Source: Podaxis mareebaensis
Taxonomy: Eukaryota; Basidiomycota; Agaricomycetes; Agaricales; Agaricaceae
NCBI GenBank assembly: GCA_018524725.1
Contig: JAEUWP010000581.1
Coordinates: forward strand, 52,657-116,656
DNA length: 64,000 nucleotides
Reading direction: 5' to 3'
Shown here piece after piece: positions 13,043 through 29,915 of the stretch. A program made the position numbers and the translations under genes. The notes below the pieces were generated by a model, which was not told where the DNA came from, searched no databases, and was given only the letters and a program-made list of their open reading frames with translations. Each line of letters begins with the position of its first letter. The first letter of the stretch is position 1.

Positions 13043-13756
13043 ATGGCCACCCCATTCGCTCAAGCAATGCGCGCAGACCACCAAACCATCTACACCCTCC
13101 GCGACAAATACGTCTCCCTCAAATCCACCAACCCCACCGCAGCAGCCCAAGTCGCCCTCCAACTCCTCTGGGAACTCTCCCGCCACATCGCCGTAGAACA
13201 AATCCTCATCCACCCATGGTACATCAAGGCCATCGGACCCGACGCAGGTTCCAAACTAGCCGCATTCGACGACGCAGACCACCAAGTACGCTCCTCCCCT
13301 TCTTCCTTTCTTTGAAATTGTACTAATGAAGGGCAGAGAATTAAAGACGAAACTCTGACCCTCCTAAACCTAAACCTAAACCCAAACACCCCAGAATTCG
13401 ACAACGGCATCGAGAAAATCGTAGGCGACGTCCATAGACACAACGACTCTGAAGAAGAATCCGATGTCCCTACTCTAGAATCTTCCATCACCGATAGGGA
13501 TAACCAAATTCTCGCCCTAGGGATGGAGAAGAGTAAGGAATTTTTCATTCCTGAGCGGTATGTCCACTCCACTACGTTGTCATTGGTCAAGGACGGCAAG
13601 GTGGACTGATGTTTGAATTTGGACAGGTTTAACCCAGGCGATGGAACGACGATCACTTTGAATTCTCTTAAGGCCGCTTTGACAGCTCCTGTTGAGCCGC
13701 TACGTGCGCCCTTCTTGGAGTACCTTGGTCTGCAGGGCAATCAACCATACAATTGA
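13043..13756 (+). CDS. Hemerythrin-like HHE cation-binding domain protein
   Basis: Small helical protein of 197 aa in three exons (13043-13285, 13337-13557, 13627-13756). The spliced length is an exact multiple of three. It has the spaced His/acidic residues of the HHE family: H in RADHQTIY, H-x3-E in RHIAVEQ with a further H in ILIHPW, H in DDADHQRIKDE, and VGDVHRHNDSEEESDVP. It also has the FF(I/V)P-containing tail usual in fungal members. The domain can hold a di-iron centre; the physiological role in fungi is not established. ATG 13043 is chosen because family proteins start just before the first His helix and a TATA-like run lies shortly upstream. Confidence 0.82.
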
Positions 13757-14051
13757 TCCCCCAGTCTTTTGTTCGCGTATATACACGCTATCTACGCCGG
13801 TCTGTCCTCGAACCCGCCGAACGTATCCCATGAATGTAAAGAATTCTTGAAACTTGACCTTGTTCGCGTGCCGAGAAGTAAAATATGAGAGGGATATCAT
13901 TTTATAGCCTATAATCCTATTACACTTTTGCGTTTCCAGATTCCAAAAACGCCAACAAAGAGCACTATGTAGTACACTAAATACTATCCAACAGACACAG
14001 AAGTAAAACACAAGGGATATCATACAGCCTCACACACAACGAACCAGGATA
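13757..14051. other. Convergent 3' intergenic region
   Basis: About 295 bp separate the HHE gene (+) from the acetyl-CoA synthetase stop (-). It is A+T-rich and presumably holds both 3' UTRs. Nothing else was recognised. Confidence 0.5.
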
Positions 14052-16427
14052 TTAAGCACTCTCGGCAACCTTCTTCTTGATAACATCCACGACACCCGGC
14101 TCTGCCACCGTACTCAAATCACCCAACTGGTCACCCTCACCCGCAACAATCTTGCGCATAATACGACGCATGATCTTCCCAGAACGTGTCTTCGGGAGAT
14201 CCGAAACGATATAGATTTTCTTGGGCGCCGCAAACGGTCCAATAACCTTGCGCACTTGAAGAACGAGTTCTTTCACGAGAGCCGCCTCATCGTTAGGGTC
14301 GAATTTGAATTCGCTACGAATGCCATAAGCACCCCGAGTTCGAGTTCAGAGAGTGGAAGGACGTACGGTTTCAAAGTGACGAAAGCGTAGACGGCTTGAC
14401 CGGTCAACTCGTCTGCGGTTCCGATGACGGCGGTTTCCGCAACACCGGGATGCATAATCAACGCAGATTCGATTTCGGCGGTTGAGAGACGGTGTCCAGA
14501 AACGTTGATGACATCTATAGCGGCGTCACGTCTCCAGTTCAATACTTTTCTCATCTCGCGAAATTGTGGTGAACGTACCGTCGACACGACCCTTAATCCA
14601 GATGTAGCCATGCTCGTCGCGAGCAGCACCATCACCAGTGTAAAACACACCAGGGTAGGGCTGCATATACGTCTCAAGGTAACGCTTATGATCCTGGTAG
14701 ATCGTGCGAGCGATTGAAGGCCAAGGAGTCTTGAGTACGAGAACGCCCTCAACGTTGTTACCGGTGAGTTCCTACCATTTCTTTCGTCAACATACACGGC
14801 GATCCAGTATAATAAGAAAAACCCACCTCGCCAGTCACAGGATCGAGGATAGCAGGCTCGATACCAAAGAACGGCACAGTCGCAGAACCGGGCTTCGTCT
14901 CAATCGCACCAGGGAAGGGAGTAACAACAATCGATCCAGTCTCCGTTTGCCTAGTCAATCGAAAATCAGCATCGATCTTGCTGACCCAGCTACATACCGC
15001 CACTCACCAGAAAGTATCAACGATTGCGCATTGCATCCTCCCAACATGCTCATTATACCAATGCCACGCCTCGGGATTAATAGGCTCGCCAACACTTCCC
15101 AATACACGCAGTGTGCTTAGATCATGGTTCTCGACGTGGTGTGCGCCAAGGCGGCGAAGGAGACGAATGGCGGTAGGTGCAGAGTAGAATTGCGTGAGTT
15201 TGTGTTTTTCGACAGTCTGCCAGTAGCGTGAGGGTGTGGGGTATACGGGGGTAGATTCAAAGACGGTAGTGGTGACGCCGTTGAGAAGCGGGCCGTAGAC
15301 AATGTAGGTGTGGCCGGTGATCCAACCGATGTCGGCCATGCAAGCAAAGCGGTCATCGTCATGCACGTCAAAGACGTATTTGACGGTTAGGGCGGCGCAG
15401 AGGAGGTATCCACCAGTGGTATGCACGACACCCTTGGGCTTGCCAGTAGATCCAGAGGTCTGTTTTGACATTAGGGTTATTGATCTCTGTGGCATCTAGG
15501 TGAGACTTACATAGAGGATGAAGAGGGGGTCTTCGGAAGACATGACTTCAGGAGGGCAATAGCTAGGGACCTTCTCAATCTCCTCATGCCACCATTTGTC
15601 CCTTCCCTCAGTCCAAGGAACGGTGTTCCCAGTCCTCTTGAGGACAAGGACGTGTTCAACCAAGGGGCATTCCTTGAGCGCAGCATCAACAATGGCCTTG
15701 GTAGCGATGGTCTTTCCACCACGACGACCTTCATCGGAAGTAATGATAACGCGGGACTTGCAATCCTGGACACGATCACGAAGAGACTCCGCAGAGAAAC
15801 CGGCGAAGACGACAGAGTGGATAGCACCAATACGCGCACAAGCGAGGAAGGCGGCGACGGCGTGCCAGGTCATGGGGAGATAGATCGAGACGGTGTCCCC
15901 CTTTTTGATACCAAAGCTTTTGAGAACATTGGCGATGCTGGAGACCTCGCGGAGGAGCTCTGCATAGGTGATCTCTCGACCCTCACCAGGCTCGTCGGCC
16001 TCGTAGATGATAGCGGTCTGATTTATCGTGTTAGATTCATAGTACAACCACGCCATAAACCTACTCACCTTGTCGGGGTGCTTGAACGCCCAACGATCAA
16101 CACAGTTGTAGGAGGCGTTGAGGCCGCCCTCGGGGAACCAAGCGATATCACCGGTGGTGAATCCACCAGACCTGACAGTCTGGAAAGGGCGATCCCAGTA
16201 CAGGGTCTCGCGTGCCATCTATAGATGACGATCAGCAATCCTGATGATAAGCGCACACGAAAACATGTACTAACCTTGGCCCACCACTTGTCAGATTCAT
16301 GACCGACGGTTTCCTGGTGGGCGGCGCGGTAGGCCTCAATGTGAGGACCGATGTGAGGTCTCTTTGGACCCTGCGCGACACGCGGAGCAACGGGATGAGA
16401 GGGCACGCCAATGTGGGTATCAGCCAT
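14052..16427 (-). CDS. Acetyl-coenzyme A synthetase
   Basis: AMP-forming acetate:CoA ligase (acetate + ATP + CoA to acetyl-CoA + AMP + PPi), about 670 aa over roughly eight exons from ATG 16427. The first exons give the N-terminal ESDKWWAK and [17 protein letters not shown] blocks. The adenylation core has [38 protein letters not shown] and the acetate-pocket segment ending VDTFWQTETG. Then come [36 protein letters not shown] and the C-terminal lysine motif [12 protein letters not shown] (the Lys acetylated in this family). The stop is TAA at 14052. All signature motifs are intact, so the enzyme is predicted active in cytosolic acetyl-CoA supply and growth on acetate or ethanol. Several intron borders were inferred from frame changes rather than all resolved. 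Confidence 0.95.
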
Positions 16428-17416
16428 GGTTGCAGGAGGGGGGAAATGTGGGGAAAGAGATTGGAGCGGATGGTTGACATTTATCAGAGCCTGAGGGAGG
16501 GTATCCTAATGGGGTCAATCGATCGGGGCTGCCCGCCATAATTGGTCTTGGGTAGATGCACCAATCGGCAACTGCTGTGGATTATCCAACCATCCAGTTT
16601 GGAGGCGGAGACAACGCGGGCACTTGACGGAATTAAGCCGGTGCGGGGGTGGGCCATGTAGCTAGTGTAGCCCCTCAGGGGGAGGTTTAGGAGGCGGGTT
16701 TCATCAGGTCCTTCCGTGTGGTGCGTTCATCTATGCCTGGTATCAATTCAACATCGCGCCAAAAGGATTGGAGGGAACTGCACAGTAGGCCGGTCCAGAG
16801 ATTATCCGAAGTGCTCGGATAGGTGTATGGCTCGCACGGCATTGGCCCAGCGATGGTGGTTGAGCTAATGTCGTAGTTCCACAAGAGGGATAGATTTGAT
16901 GATAAGCACGCCTAATTTAAGCGTTTGGTATGTATGATTCAAACTGCGATGTGGGATCACGCGGCTAGGCATATTGTGTCTAATAGATGCCTGCCAGTGG
17001 GCGCTGTGCGCAAGCGAATAAATGATGCGTGGCACGCGATGCTTGGGCAAGTCTTGGCCGGGGCTAAGATTTGCACATACCAAGCCGATAGCGTGGAACA
17101 TTCTGAGTTGCCGCGCCGAAGTACCTGTAGGCATGTAAGGGACCGCAAGATATTGCGAACGGCAGCAGGATATGATAGCTGATTGAAATTCGGGATTGAA
17201 GGGTATGACGGAGAGGGAGTTTTCCCGCATGGGAAGAGAAGTGTTATTGCATGATCGATCATGAGGCCAACGAAACAGTTCAGCCTGCGTTTGACATTTG
17301 GTAAAGATTCGTACCCATGAAGGCCAAGGGACTCCATAATCACGGATGCACGATCACGTGTTTTGTTTCCAAGAACAACCATCCACTCCTTGCCTTGATT
17401 CAATTAACCACGACAA
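16428..17416. promoter_or_regulatory. Divergent promoter region, acetyl-CoA synthetase / DUF2461 gene
   Basis: About 990 bp lie between the divergent starts at 16427 (-) and 17417 (+). The leader just before the synthetase ATG is C/T-rich on the coding strand, as is common for highly expressed fungal genes. No clear TATA box, repeat or RNA gene was found. The short frames here show no family resemblance. Confidence 0.45.
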
Positions 17417-21942
<4,526 letters not shown>

Positions 21943-23569
21943 CTAGTAGTAGAATAGACAGTCTGGTCTCCTTTGCGGAGAAAATATAAAGTCCTGGAAG
22001 AGCTCGACGATCGCTTGAAGCACCCTTACGTCAGCTGCCGACTCTGCATCAGCGGGCGTTTCGATAGTGGAAAGGCGCGGAAAGAGCGTAACAAGATTGC
22101 GCGCGAGGATGTGTTTCTGTTCAAGGTTACTGGGAAAGTTTTTTGATTTAGGTAGATGCAACACTTGCAAAGGACACTTGGGGGGTGAGGGGGTGGAAAG
22201 TTTAGAGTCCAATGAACGGAAATCCAGCGGCAAGCGAAGAACATTGAGGCGGGTTCCATGAGTAAACGCGTGGAGGAGGATGTCTTTAGCCTCAAAAATG
22301 AGATTACATCGTTCCCCTGGTACAATTGATAATTCTTCAAGCATTGGCCAGGTCGTTAATATGGCGACGATGTCTTGCGTGGAAAGATTGACGGCAACGT
22401 CGTGGAGGTTGATACGTTTCATTGACCTTCCCTTTAGTAGCAAAATATCCGCGAGTGTAACGACTAAGACGGAACGTGGCGAATCACTAATAAAAAGTGA
22501 TTGCAGACGAGGGAATGTGGAGTGTATGAGTGAAAGTAGGTTATCCTTGGGTTCTCCCAGACCCGGTAAGTAATCGGCTAGGAAAGAAAGTGAGAGGAAA
22601 TGAATCGAGTTGAAGGTGGCGGAACGGAAGAGGCACATCCGGATTTTTTTCCAATTCCCGTGAAGCTTGAGGCTGGAAAGTGTCTCCAGACTTGTTAACC
22701 AACGACCGACGGTCTTCGCAGAATCAAAATAAATTGTGTCCATGTGTATCTCTAGCTTCGCAAGGTGGGTGAGACGTCGAAGAGATGCAACGTGGGAGCC
22801 CTTCAGTCTACTCGAGGTGCGCTGGGAAACAAGGACCAGTGAACGGAGGGATGAAAATTGAGTAATATGCTGGAAAATAAGGGGAGAGATATAGCCGTTG
22901 TAGGATATCTCGAGGAGTTCGGCGTTTTGACAACCGAACATGTTCCAAAACACCGATACCGTCTTCTCACTGGAGGTTTCCTGGTCACTGACAAGGGTAA
23001 CGTTTGTGATCGAAGGCGATACGAGTGGAGAGAGGTTGTACACTGAATTTGGGGAACCTCCCCTCAACATCAGAAAGAGCTCCGTCAGGTTCGGGCACAA
23101 GACAGAGATCCTTCCATAACCGAGCAGCGCCTGCCATAGGGTGATTTCTTTAGAGTCAGGGAAGCTCGCGAAGTGCAGGCAACGAACCCGGTCCAAATAT
23201 GACCGGGCTCGAGGAACGCGAAGCCTAATTTCGGCAGGAGAGATGCCAATATCCTGCATAGAAGAAAGCCATAAAAAGCGGACATCGTGTCAGGCTTATC
23301 CCACGCACCCAAAGTCCATCCCCATCCTGATTTTGATATTGAAGGCCAGGTGTCGAAGAGTTGCCGAAGACTCGAACAATAGGTTGAAGTGTGGTCATCG
23401 ACCTCCATAGCTCACCAAGGGCAACGTCGACAATCTCGGAGCACGTCAAGGCTACGGAGAGCATAACGCGCCGCTTGAGACGTACGTCAGCTGGGGTGTC
23501 ACCAGTGAACCAGATCCTGAAGTATCGCAGGATCCCGGCCCACGCATCGCGATTAGTGGTAGGTTTCAT
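21943..23569 (-). CDS. F-box-like/LRR protein, array copy A
   Basis: Predicted 523-aa ubiquitin-ligase adaptor-like protein in two exons, 23569-23309 and 23253-21943. The 55-nt intron (GTGCGT...GCAG) falls in phase 0 directly after a Trp codon, as in copy B. The N-terminus starts MKPTTNRDAW and has a degenerate F-box region with LKRRVMLSVALTCSEIV and ALGELWRSMTTLQPIVR. The second exon is a chain of irregular leucine-rich repeats. ATG 23569 is preferred over the in-frame ATG at 23596 because copy B starts at the equivalent position (MAHIANRDIW). The gene is intact. Its closest relative in the window is pseudogene C at 27925-28710. Confidence 0.75.
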
Positions 23570-24843
23570 TCCTATGGGATGGTCACTAAGGAACAACAGG
23601 AAATAGAGTATAACAATGTAATCGATGGATCAGCGAGCCAACCGGAGGCAGCGTGCTTGTTAAAAGGCAGCAAGCACGCCGGCGTCTGTAGGTGTCTTCA
23701 CGTGCAAATCCCCGCAGTATCGTTACGTGACCTTACCTTCTTGACTTCGTTCCTAGTTCCATTAGATTCCGCTACCTTATCCCTTCTGGCCAGGTTGGAC
23801 GTCGCATCGCACGCCCTCATCCTCGGGAAGCAATCTCCCTATCTCGTGCCAGGCAAAGACCCACCCTGGTCCGAAGGCAATAGGTGAGGATGCACACAGA
23901 GTTCCACTGAAAATGCCACCGCTTCTATTAGCATGGATTTGGAATGGAATCATGCGTTAGTTTTGACATTCGTGTTAAAGAAATACCCACAATTCTGTAG
24001 TTCGACATGGACTCAATTTCATCGGGGGTGATAGCATGTTTGCGTCAACCTCCGCACTATTCTGACGAGGTAAAGGATCCCGATCCTACGAGAGTCTTTT
24101 TAGCTTCCGTGCGTGAGTGATGACGTTGTTCCCAATGGTGATGGGCTTTCTGTGTTGGACCCCTGTTCCTTACTCGCTCAGAATTTGAGTCCGCAAGATC
24201 TGCAGCTGGTACAAAACCCTCTGTTACCGACCATCCCCCACAACTCGTTTCGGGACTCTTCACACCTGTGCGCCAGCTGAACAGCATTGACCCCCAGTGG
24301 GTCTTGTTGATACCAACCGGAGGATTGATCAGGTCGGAACCAAAGATTGGGAGCGTGAAAGGCGAGCCCCATCGTCATGTCCGGTTCCGTCGGCTGATCT
24401 TGGGCACTTTCGTACTTGTGCTTAACATATAAGATGCCATCAGGGCTGTACTATCTTGATTCATTTGTTTCTCTTTGATAAACTCTGAGGCAAAGACTAA
24501 CTGCGCGTTCATTTCTATTGCCTTGTACGGACCATAGCGCTCGTGAGCACATTTTCCGAACTGAGGCGGTAGGGCCGTCGGGGCGTTTATAAGTGCCATC
24601 TCTGCGTTAGAATGCTTGGATCATTTGGGATTCGCTCAATAATATCCCTAATGTAAGGCGCAGGGTAACGACAAACGAAGTGAATTCAAATAACCTAGGA
24701 TAACTACCAACAACCAGAACAGGAAAACCCCGAAATAAGGGAATCGTCCGAGTTGTATAATGCAAAGTGAGGCCTATATCTAGGGAAAACCACAGATAAA
24801 AATCCATCTCCAGCACAAATTCCATAGTGCGCCTAGGGGTCCG
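23570..24843. repeat. Non-coding module shared by the F-box array (module A)
   Basis: The 5' flank of copy A is colinear with 28711-29900. Shared landmarks are GATTCCGC(T/C)ACCTT, a CATCGCAC(G/A)CC block, a CTCGTGCC(A/G)GGCAA block and CAACCTCCGCACTA. It is also colinear with 27480-27880: GCTCAGAATTTG-type sequence, a GGCTGATC(T/C)TGG block and CTCAACATATAAG-like sequence. The longest frames translate to related but frame-broken peptides, so this looks like duplicated promoter/flank or a repeat carried along, not a gene. Confidence 0.65.
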
Positions 24844-26490
24844 TTAGATTGGGGGACTGAGTTTCTTGGGGGGAGAAGCGAGGATATCTTGAAAAGCGCG
24901 GATAATTACTTGAAGGTCACCAACATAGGACGAGTTTCTTGGTGACGTGATAACAGCAAGTAGAGGGAAAAGATGGAGGAGATTTAGCGCAAGGAGGTGC
25001 TTGCCTTGCAAACTTTCTGGAAAGTTCTTTGGCCCTAACAATTCTAATCTTTGTAGGGGGCAACGAGGAGGTAAGGTTGCTGTCTGAGATGCAGCAGACA
25101 AGGACGAGAAATCGAGCGGTAAACTGAGATTGCGTAGGTGCGTTCCATACATGGATATATGCGAGAGGATGAGTTCTGCTTCGAAGATGAGGTCATGTCG
25201 GTCAGGTGCAGGCACAATTGAGAGTTGTTTGAGCGTATGCCATGTGTCGATGATGCTAATGGAGTCCACCGTGGAGAGTGTAATGGAGATGCGACGCAGG
25301 TCAATGCTTTCCATAGGCTTCCCCTTCAATTCCATGACATCTTGGATGGTCATCTCCGAGTTCCACGCGTAGTCATGGAAGTTTTCGACTTCGAGGAGAA
25401 TGGAATCAAGGCTAGGAAATGTGGAGGAGATGAGATGGAACAATGATGCCGAGATTTTTCTGTCACTTGTCTTTGGTCTGGACGAGAAGGCGAATATTAG
25501 CGACAGCCGACGAACGGAATGAAAGATACGCTGGTTGAAGACACAATTCCTGATCTCGTTCCAGGATCCGGAGAGACGGAGAGTGGAAAGAGCTTCCAGA
25601 CCTGATAACCAATGGCCGAAGGCTGGCTCAGCCCTCCGGCTGAACATATGCAAGTATAAATCCAGTGTAGTGAGATGGGATGGTGAACGGAGAGATGTAA
25701 TGTGCGATTCGCATATAAGATCGTCATGTCTGAAAGGGCGCAAGGTTGCGGCACGAAGAGACGGGAATCCGAGAATATGGTGGAAGATGCGGGTAGAGAT
25801 GAAGCCGTTATAAGAGACCTCCAGTACTTTAGCGTCATAATACCTGAACATTTGCAAAAGGAGTGATGCCGCTACTTCACCCGAGGCATCATGTGAATTG
25901 GCGAAGACAATCCTTTCAGCGGAATTTGATATAAGTGGTGAGAGGTCATAAATCAGGCCCGGAGCGACATTCTCTAAGTCCAAGTAGAGCTCTTTCAAAT
26001 TCGGGCATAGAGAAGAGGCTCTCCCCAGACTATGCAAGGCCTTCCATAAAACGAGTTCCTTGCGATTGGGAAAACCTGCAAAATGGAGGTAGTGAATGCG
26101 AGATAAATACAAGCGGAGTCGTGGAGCACAAGAGTCGAGTTCATCTGCTGAGGCGGTAATATCCTGTCCAGAAAGATCTTACACTCTGACGGGCGTCATA
26201 ATTCAAGAGATACTCACCCAATAGCCCTGATCTTGGTCCTGACCCTGATAGTGGAAGATCGTCGTTGATGAGGTAGATGAAGCATTCAAAACTCGCGAAA
26301 GGGGTTCTAGCGTTGTCATGGACCTCCATAGCTCGTCAAGCGCAGTCTCAGTGAGGTCTTTGCATGTCAAGGCTGCGGAGAACATCGCATGTCGCTTGAG
26401 ACGAATGTCCTCGACACTTTCATCAACGAATGAGACCTGAAAGTATCGGAGAACCTCTGACCATATATCACGATTAGCGATGTGGGCCAT
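24844..26490 (-). CDS. F-box-like/LRR protein, array copy B
   Basis: Intact paralogue of copy A, 530 aa, exons 26490-26218 and 26163-24844. The 54-nt phase-0 intron lies after the Trp of QGYW. The F-box-like N-terminus reads NRDIWSEVLRYFQVSF, LKRHAMFSAALTCKDL and ALDELWRSMTTLEPLSR. The second exon matches copy A along its length (LYLSRIHYLHFAGFPNRKEL versus YLDRVRCLHFASFPDSKEI; LEVSYNGFIS versus LEISYNGYIS). The divergence is well beyond that expected from a recent duplication, so A and B are older than the truncated copies to their right. The substrate and partner are unknown. Confidence 0.75.
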
Positions 26491-27924
26491 GGCAGTAGGT
26501 GGACTCCCCGATAGAAAAACCTGACTGTTGAACGTGACAGCACACCAAAATAACTGGATCGGATCAAACCTTTCGGAGTTTGAAAACTTGTGTAAGAAAC
26601 TAAGAAACTATGTACGTAGACACGTTCGTAGTTCGTCAGTTTTCCTCTGCAAGGTAAAGGACGCGAAGAAGAGTGTTTGAATCTATTCAAAGACAGCGAC
26701 GTGGTGTGAAACGTTCTGGGATCGATTCGGTAGTGTCTAAGAGGGGAGTCGCTTGAAAGCAAAACCCGCAGCTATCATGTTGCGCAAGGGCACCCATATC
26801 CGAGGCGATTGGAGGATTCAGGTTAAATGAGACGAGGTTAGGAAGGGTATAGGCTGATATAGGTGCCCTCGATACGCCTGACTTCATTCGTCTCTTACCC
26901 ATCATGGTAGATACCCTAGTTCCCTATTAGCAACTCGGGATCTCGATGGGTGACCAAAATGACATGTTACGATAGTGAATATTTCACGGGATGTCATCAT
27001 GGGCACGTCGCGCCACATCTATTGGGTAGATCTTGAGTATGCAGCAAATTGGGGGTCGTGTAAAGTAGAAGATGGGTAGGATTATGTGGAGAAGGCGCCT
27101 ACAGTTTACGTGAGCATGTGGCCTTCTGTTGCGAATCTGCATTTCGCCACGGCCTCAGCCACCCACCTTCCTCCGAAACAGCCCACATGGGGTTCAGCAA
27201 CCACCATCAAGCTTCAAACATTTATCACATTTTCTCACCCATGCTTGTCTATCCAGGAGATTGCGTTTTCAACTGATGTGCCATTTTTAATGGTGCCAAT
27301 CCATCATAGTTCCCTGCCCTACAAACGCTGATTCCAACGACGCCATTGAAGGACGTGGGGCTACCAGGTGCTCCCAATACCATCGCATGACTTCCCATAT
27401 GCCCCTCATATATTCCTCGCTCAAACCTTACTTTCTTGACGTTTCTCCCAGTTCCACCTGACTCCGCCACCTTTTTCTGTCCCTCTCTTGCTTGGAATTT
27501 GATTCCGCAGGATCCTTAGCTGGTTCAAAACTTCCTGATATCGAGCTCCTTCAAGCTCACAGTTATGTCAGGATTTTTCATATCTCAACAAAATCGGTTC
27601 CGAAGCATTGTCAACTCTGATCAGAGGATTGGCCAAGTCGCGACCAAGAATTAGGACAGGCATGGTGTGGAGGACAAACCCATCACCAGGCCCGGTTATG
27701 TCGGCTGATCCTGGTTATATTCGTACTTGCGCTCAACATATAAGTAGCGGCTTTGGTAACACATTCATCGGTGATGTCTATTACACCCATGTTTCAAGAA
27801 GTGAGATGGTACTGTTGAGGGCGTTTATTGAAGGGTATGATGTGGTGGGTGCCTGTAGGGAAAGCAATAGGGCTTGATGCCATGGGCGGAACTAAGTTTC
27901 AATTCAATTGTGGTCTGGGAAGAG
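26491..27924. repeat. 5' flank of copy B and array module B
   Basis: About 26491-27250 is unique sequence with no recognisable gene. From about 27250 to 27900 it is colinear with 24050-24600 and 29340-29915, including ACATATAAGTAG-type sequence near 27740 and a GTGGGTGCCTGTAGG(G)AAAGC block near 27850. The block near 27850 is repeated at about 29850. The module runs straight into truncated pseudogene C. Confidence 0.6.
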
Positions 27925-28710
27925 TAACTCTCGCGAAGGACGGCTGCTGCAGCTTTGGAGAGCTACAAATAGAATATTCGGGACCGTAGGACCGTTCTCG
28001 CAGGTCTCACAATCGCAGAAGCATATGCTTTGCAAGGACAGACGTTATCTCCTGAAGTGTGTCCGGAAGGACAGGAGCCCTGAAAACGGCGCCAGGAAGC
28101 GATGGAGGGTAAATAGCGCCTTTTCACTGGAGGCTTCCTGGCTACCGATAAGGGTAGCATCTGCCATCGAACGAGTGGGAATAGGTTGTACATCAAGTTT
28201 GGGGAACTCTCCTGCAACGTCAGAAAGGGCCCTGTCAGCTACAGGGACCAGACAGAGATCCTTCCATAACTAACTAAGCAGGGCCTGCCAAAGATTGACT
28301 TCTCTAGAGTAAGGGAAATTCGCAAAGTGTAGGCAGTGGACTTGACTCAAGCATGACCTAACTTGAGGAGCATGAAATCTAATTTCGGCTAGATAAACGC
28401 CGAATCCTGTGCAGGAGAAAGTCGCGCACCGTGTCAGAATTATTTCACACCCACAAAACTCATCCCGATCTTGATATTGAAAGCCAATGTCGAAGGGTTG
28501 TCGAAGAATCGGACGACGGGTTGAAGTGTGGTCATCGACCTCCACAGCTCATCAAGAGCAACGTTCAAGATGATCTCGAAGCACGTTAAGGCTATGAAGA
28601 ACATCGCGCGCCACTTGAGGCGTATGTCAGCTAGGGTGACGCCAGTGAACCAGATCCTGAAGTGCCACAGGATCTCAAACAACATATCACAACTAATTGC
28701 AGGTTTTATT
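27925..28710 (-). pseudogene. Truncated F-box-like pseudogene, array copy C
   Basis: Reading from the right, the first exon of copy A is recognisable (LADIRLKWRAMFFIALTCFEI, ALDELWRSMTTLQPVVRFF). A degraded intron region and the start of the second exon follow (YLAEIRFHAPQVRSCLSQVH, ANFPYSREVNLWQALLS, then a stop). Fragments aligning to copy A up to its SDQETSSEKT region continue to about 27930, where homology stops. Frameshifts and stops break the frame several times and the C-terminal two thirds is missing. The start Met is also changed (plus-strand GTTTTATTCC around 28700). It cannot make an LRR protein. Confidence 0.75.
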
Positions 28711-29915
28711 CCTATGGGATAGATACTGAATGAATAATGGGAAAGAGAGTATACAGTAACGGTGTACTCAAAGAATCAGAGAACCGACCGGAAGCAGCGA
28801 GCTTGTTAGTGGGCACAAAAACACACTGGCATCTGTAAGTGTCTTCATGTGCAATTATGTCTGATCCCCGCAATATCGTTGCATGACCCTACCTTTCCGA
28901 CTTTCCTCCTAGTTCTACCAGATTCCGCCACCTTGTCGCTCCTAACCATTTCGAACGTCGCATCGCACACCTTCATCATCGGAGAGGGATTCCCCTGCCT
29001 CGTGCCGGGCAAGGACCCACTCTGGTTCCAAAGGCAATAAATTGGGATGCACAAAGGGTTTCACTTTCAATGCACAACTCCTGTTATCATGTGCCTGGAA
29101 TGGAGTTAGGCGTTAGTCTTGACATTCGTGTAGAAGAAAAACCCACAGTCTGTGGTTCAATGTGGGCTCTGCAAGCTCATCGGGGGTGTTTGCATGTCTG
29201 CATTAACCTCCGCACTACTCTGGCAAAGCTGAAGGTTCTGGATCTTACGAGGTCTCTGTGGCTTCCGTGTCGTGAATGACGGCGTTATCTCCAGTGGTAA
29301 TGAGCTGAGTCCGTGTCCGTTCCTTTCGTTCCTCGCTTGCTCAGAATTTGGTTCCGAGGGATCCGCAACAAATACAGACCCTTCCGTTGACCACCCTCGT
29401 GGTGCACGTCGGGACTCTTCGCACCTATGCCTCAGTTGGACAGCACTGGTCCCTCGGTATTATCGACTCCAACCAGAGGATTGGGACCGGCATGGCGTGG
29501 AAGGCGAGCCTCGACATCGAGTCCGGTTTCGTCTGCTGATCCTGGTTACGTTCACACTGCGCTCAAGACGTAAATAGCAGTTTTTGTAATGCATTCATCA
29601 GTAATGTCTTTCGTCCAAGATAGAGTTTGTACTCAGCGCCTTCGGTGTGAGGTGGTATTAAGGCTACTTTAGTGGTTATTATCCTAATTCGTTTCTCTTC
29701 AATAAACCTAAGGCAGGAACTGTCATGAATTCATTTGTATTGCCTTGTACAGACTGTAGCACCTATATACACGTCTTTCGGAAGTGAGATGGTACCGTTG
29801 GTGTCTACAAGGCATAACGATAGCACGTTGAGGGGTATGATGCGGTGGGTGCTTGTAGGAAAAGCAACAGGGCCTGATTCTGTGGGCGGGACTGGGATTC
29901 AAGTCATTACGGTCC
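28711..29915. repeat. Array module C, duplicate of the flank of copy A
   Basis: Colinear with 23570-24600 through its first 900 bp and with 27560-27924 through its right end. Differences are scattered substitutions and small indels. No intact gene was found. Confidence 0.65.

Noticed and set aside
26930..26975. 5S rRNA-like GATGGGTGACC stretch
   Set aside because: Only about 12 bases resemble the 3' part of 5S rRNA; the rest of the molecule and its internal promoter are absent.
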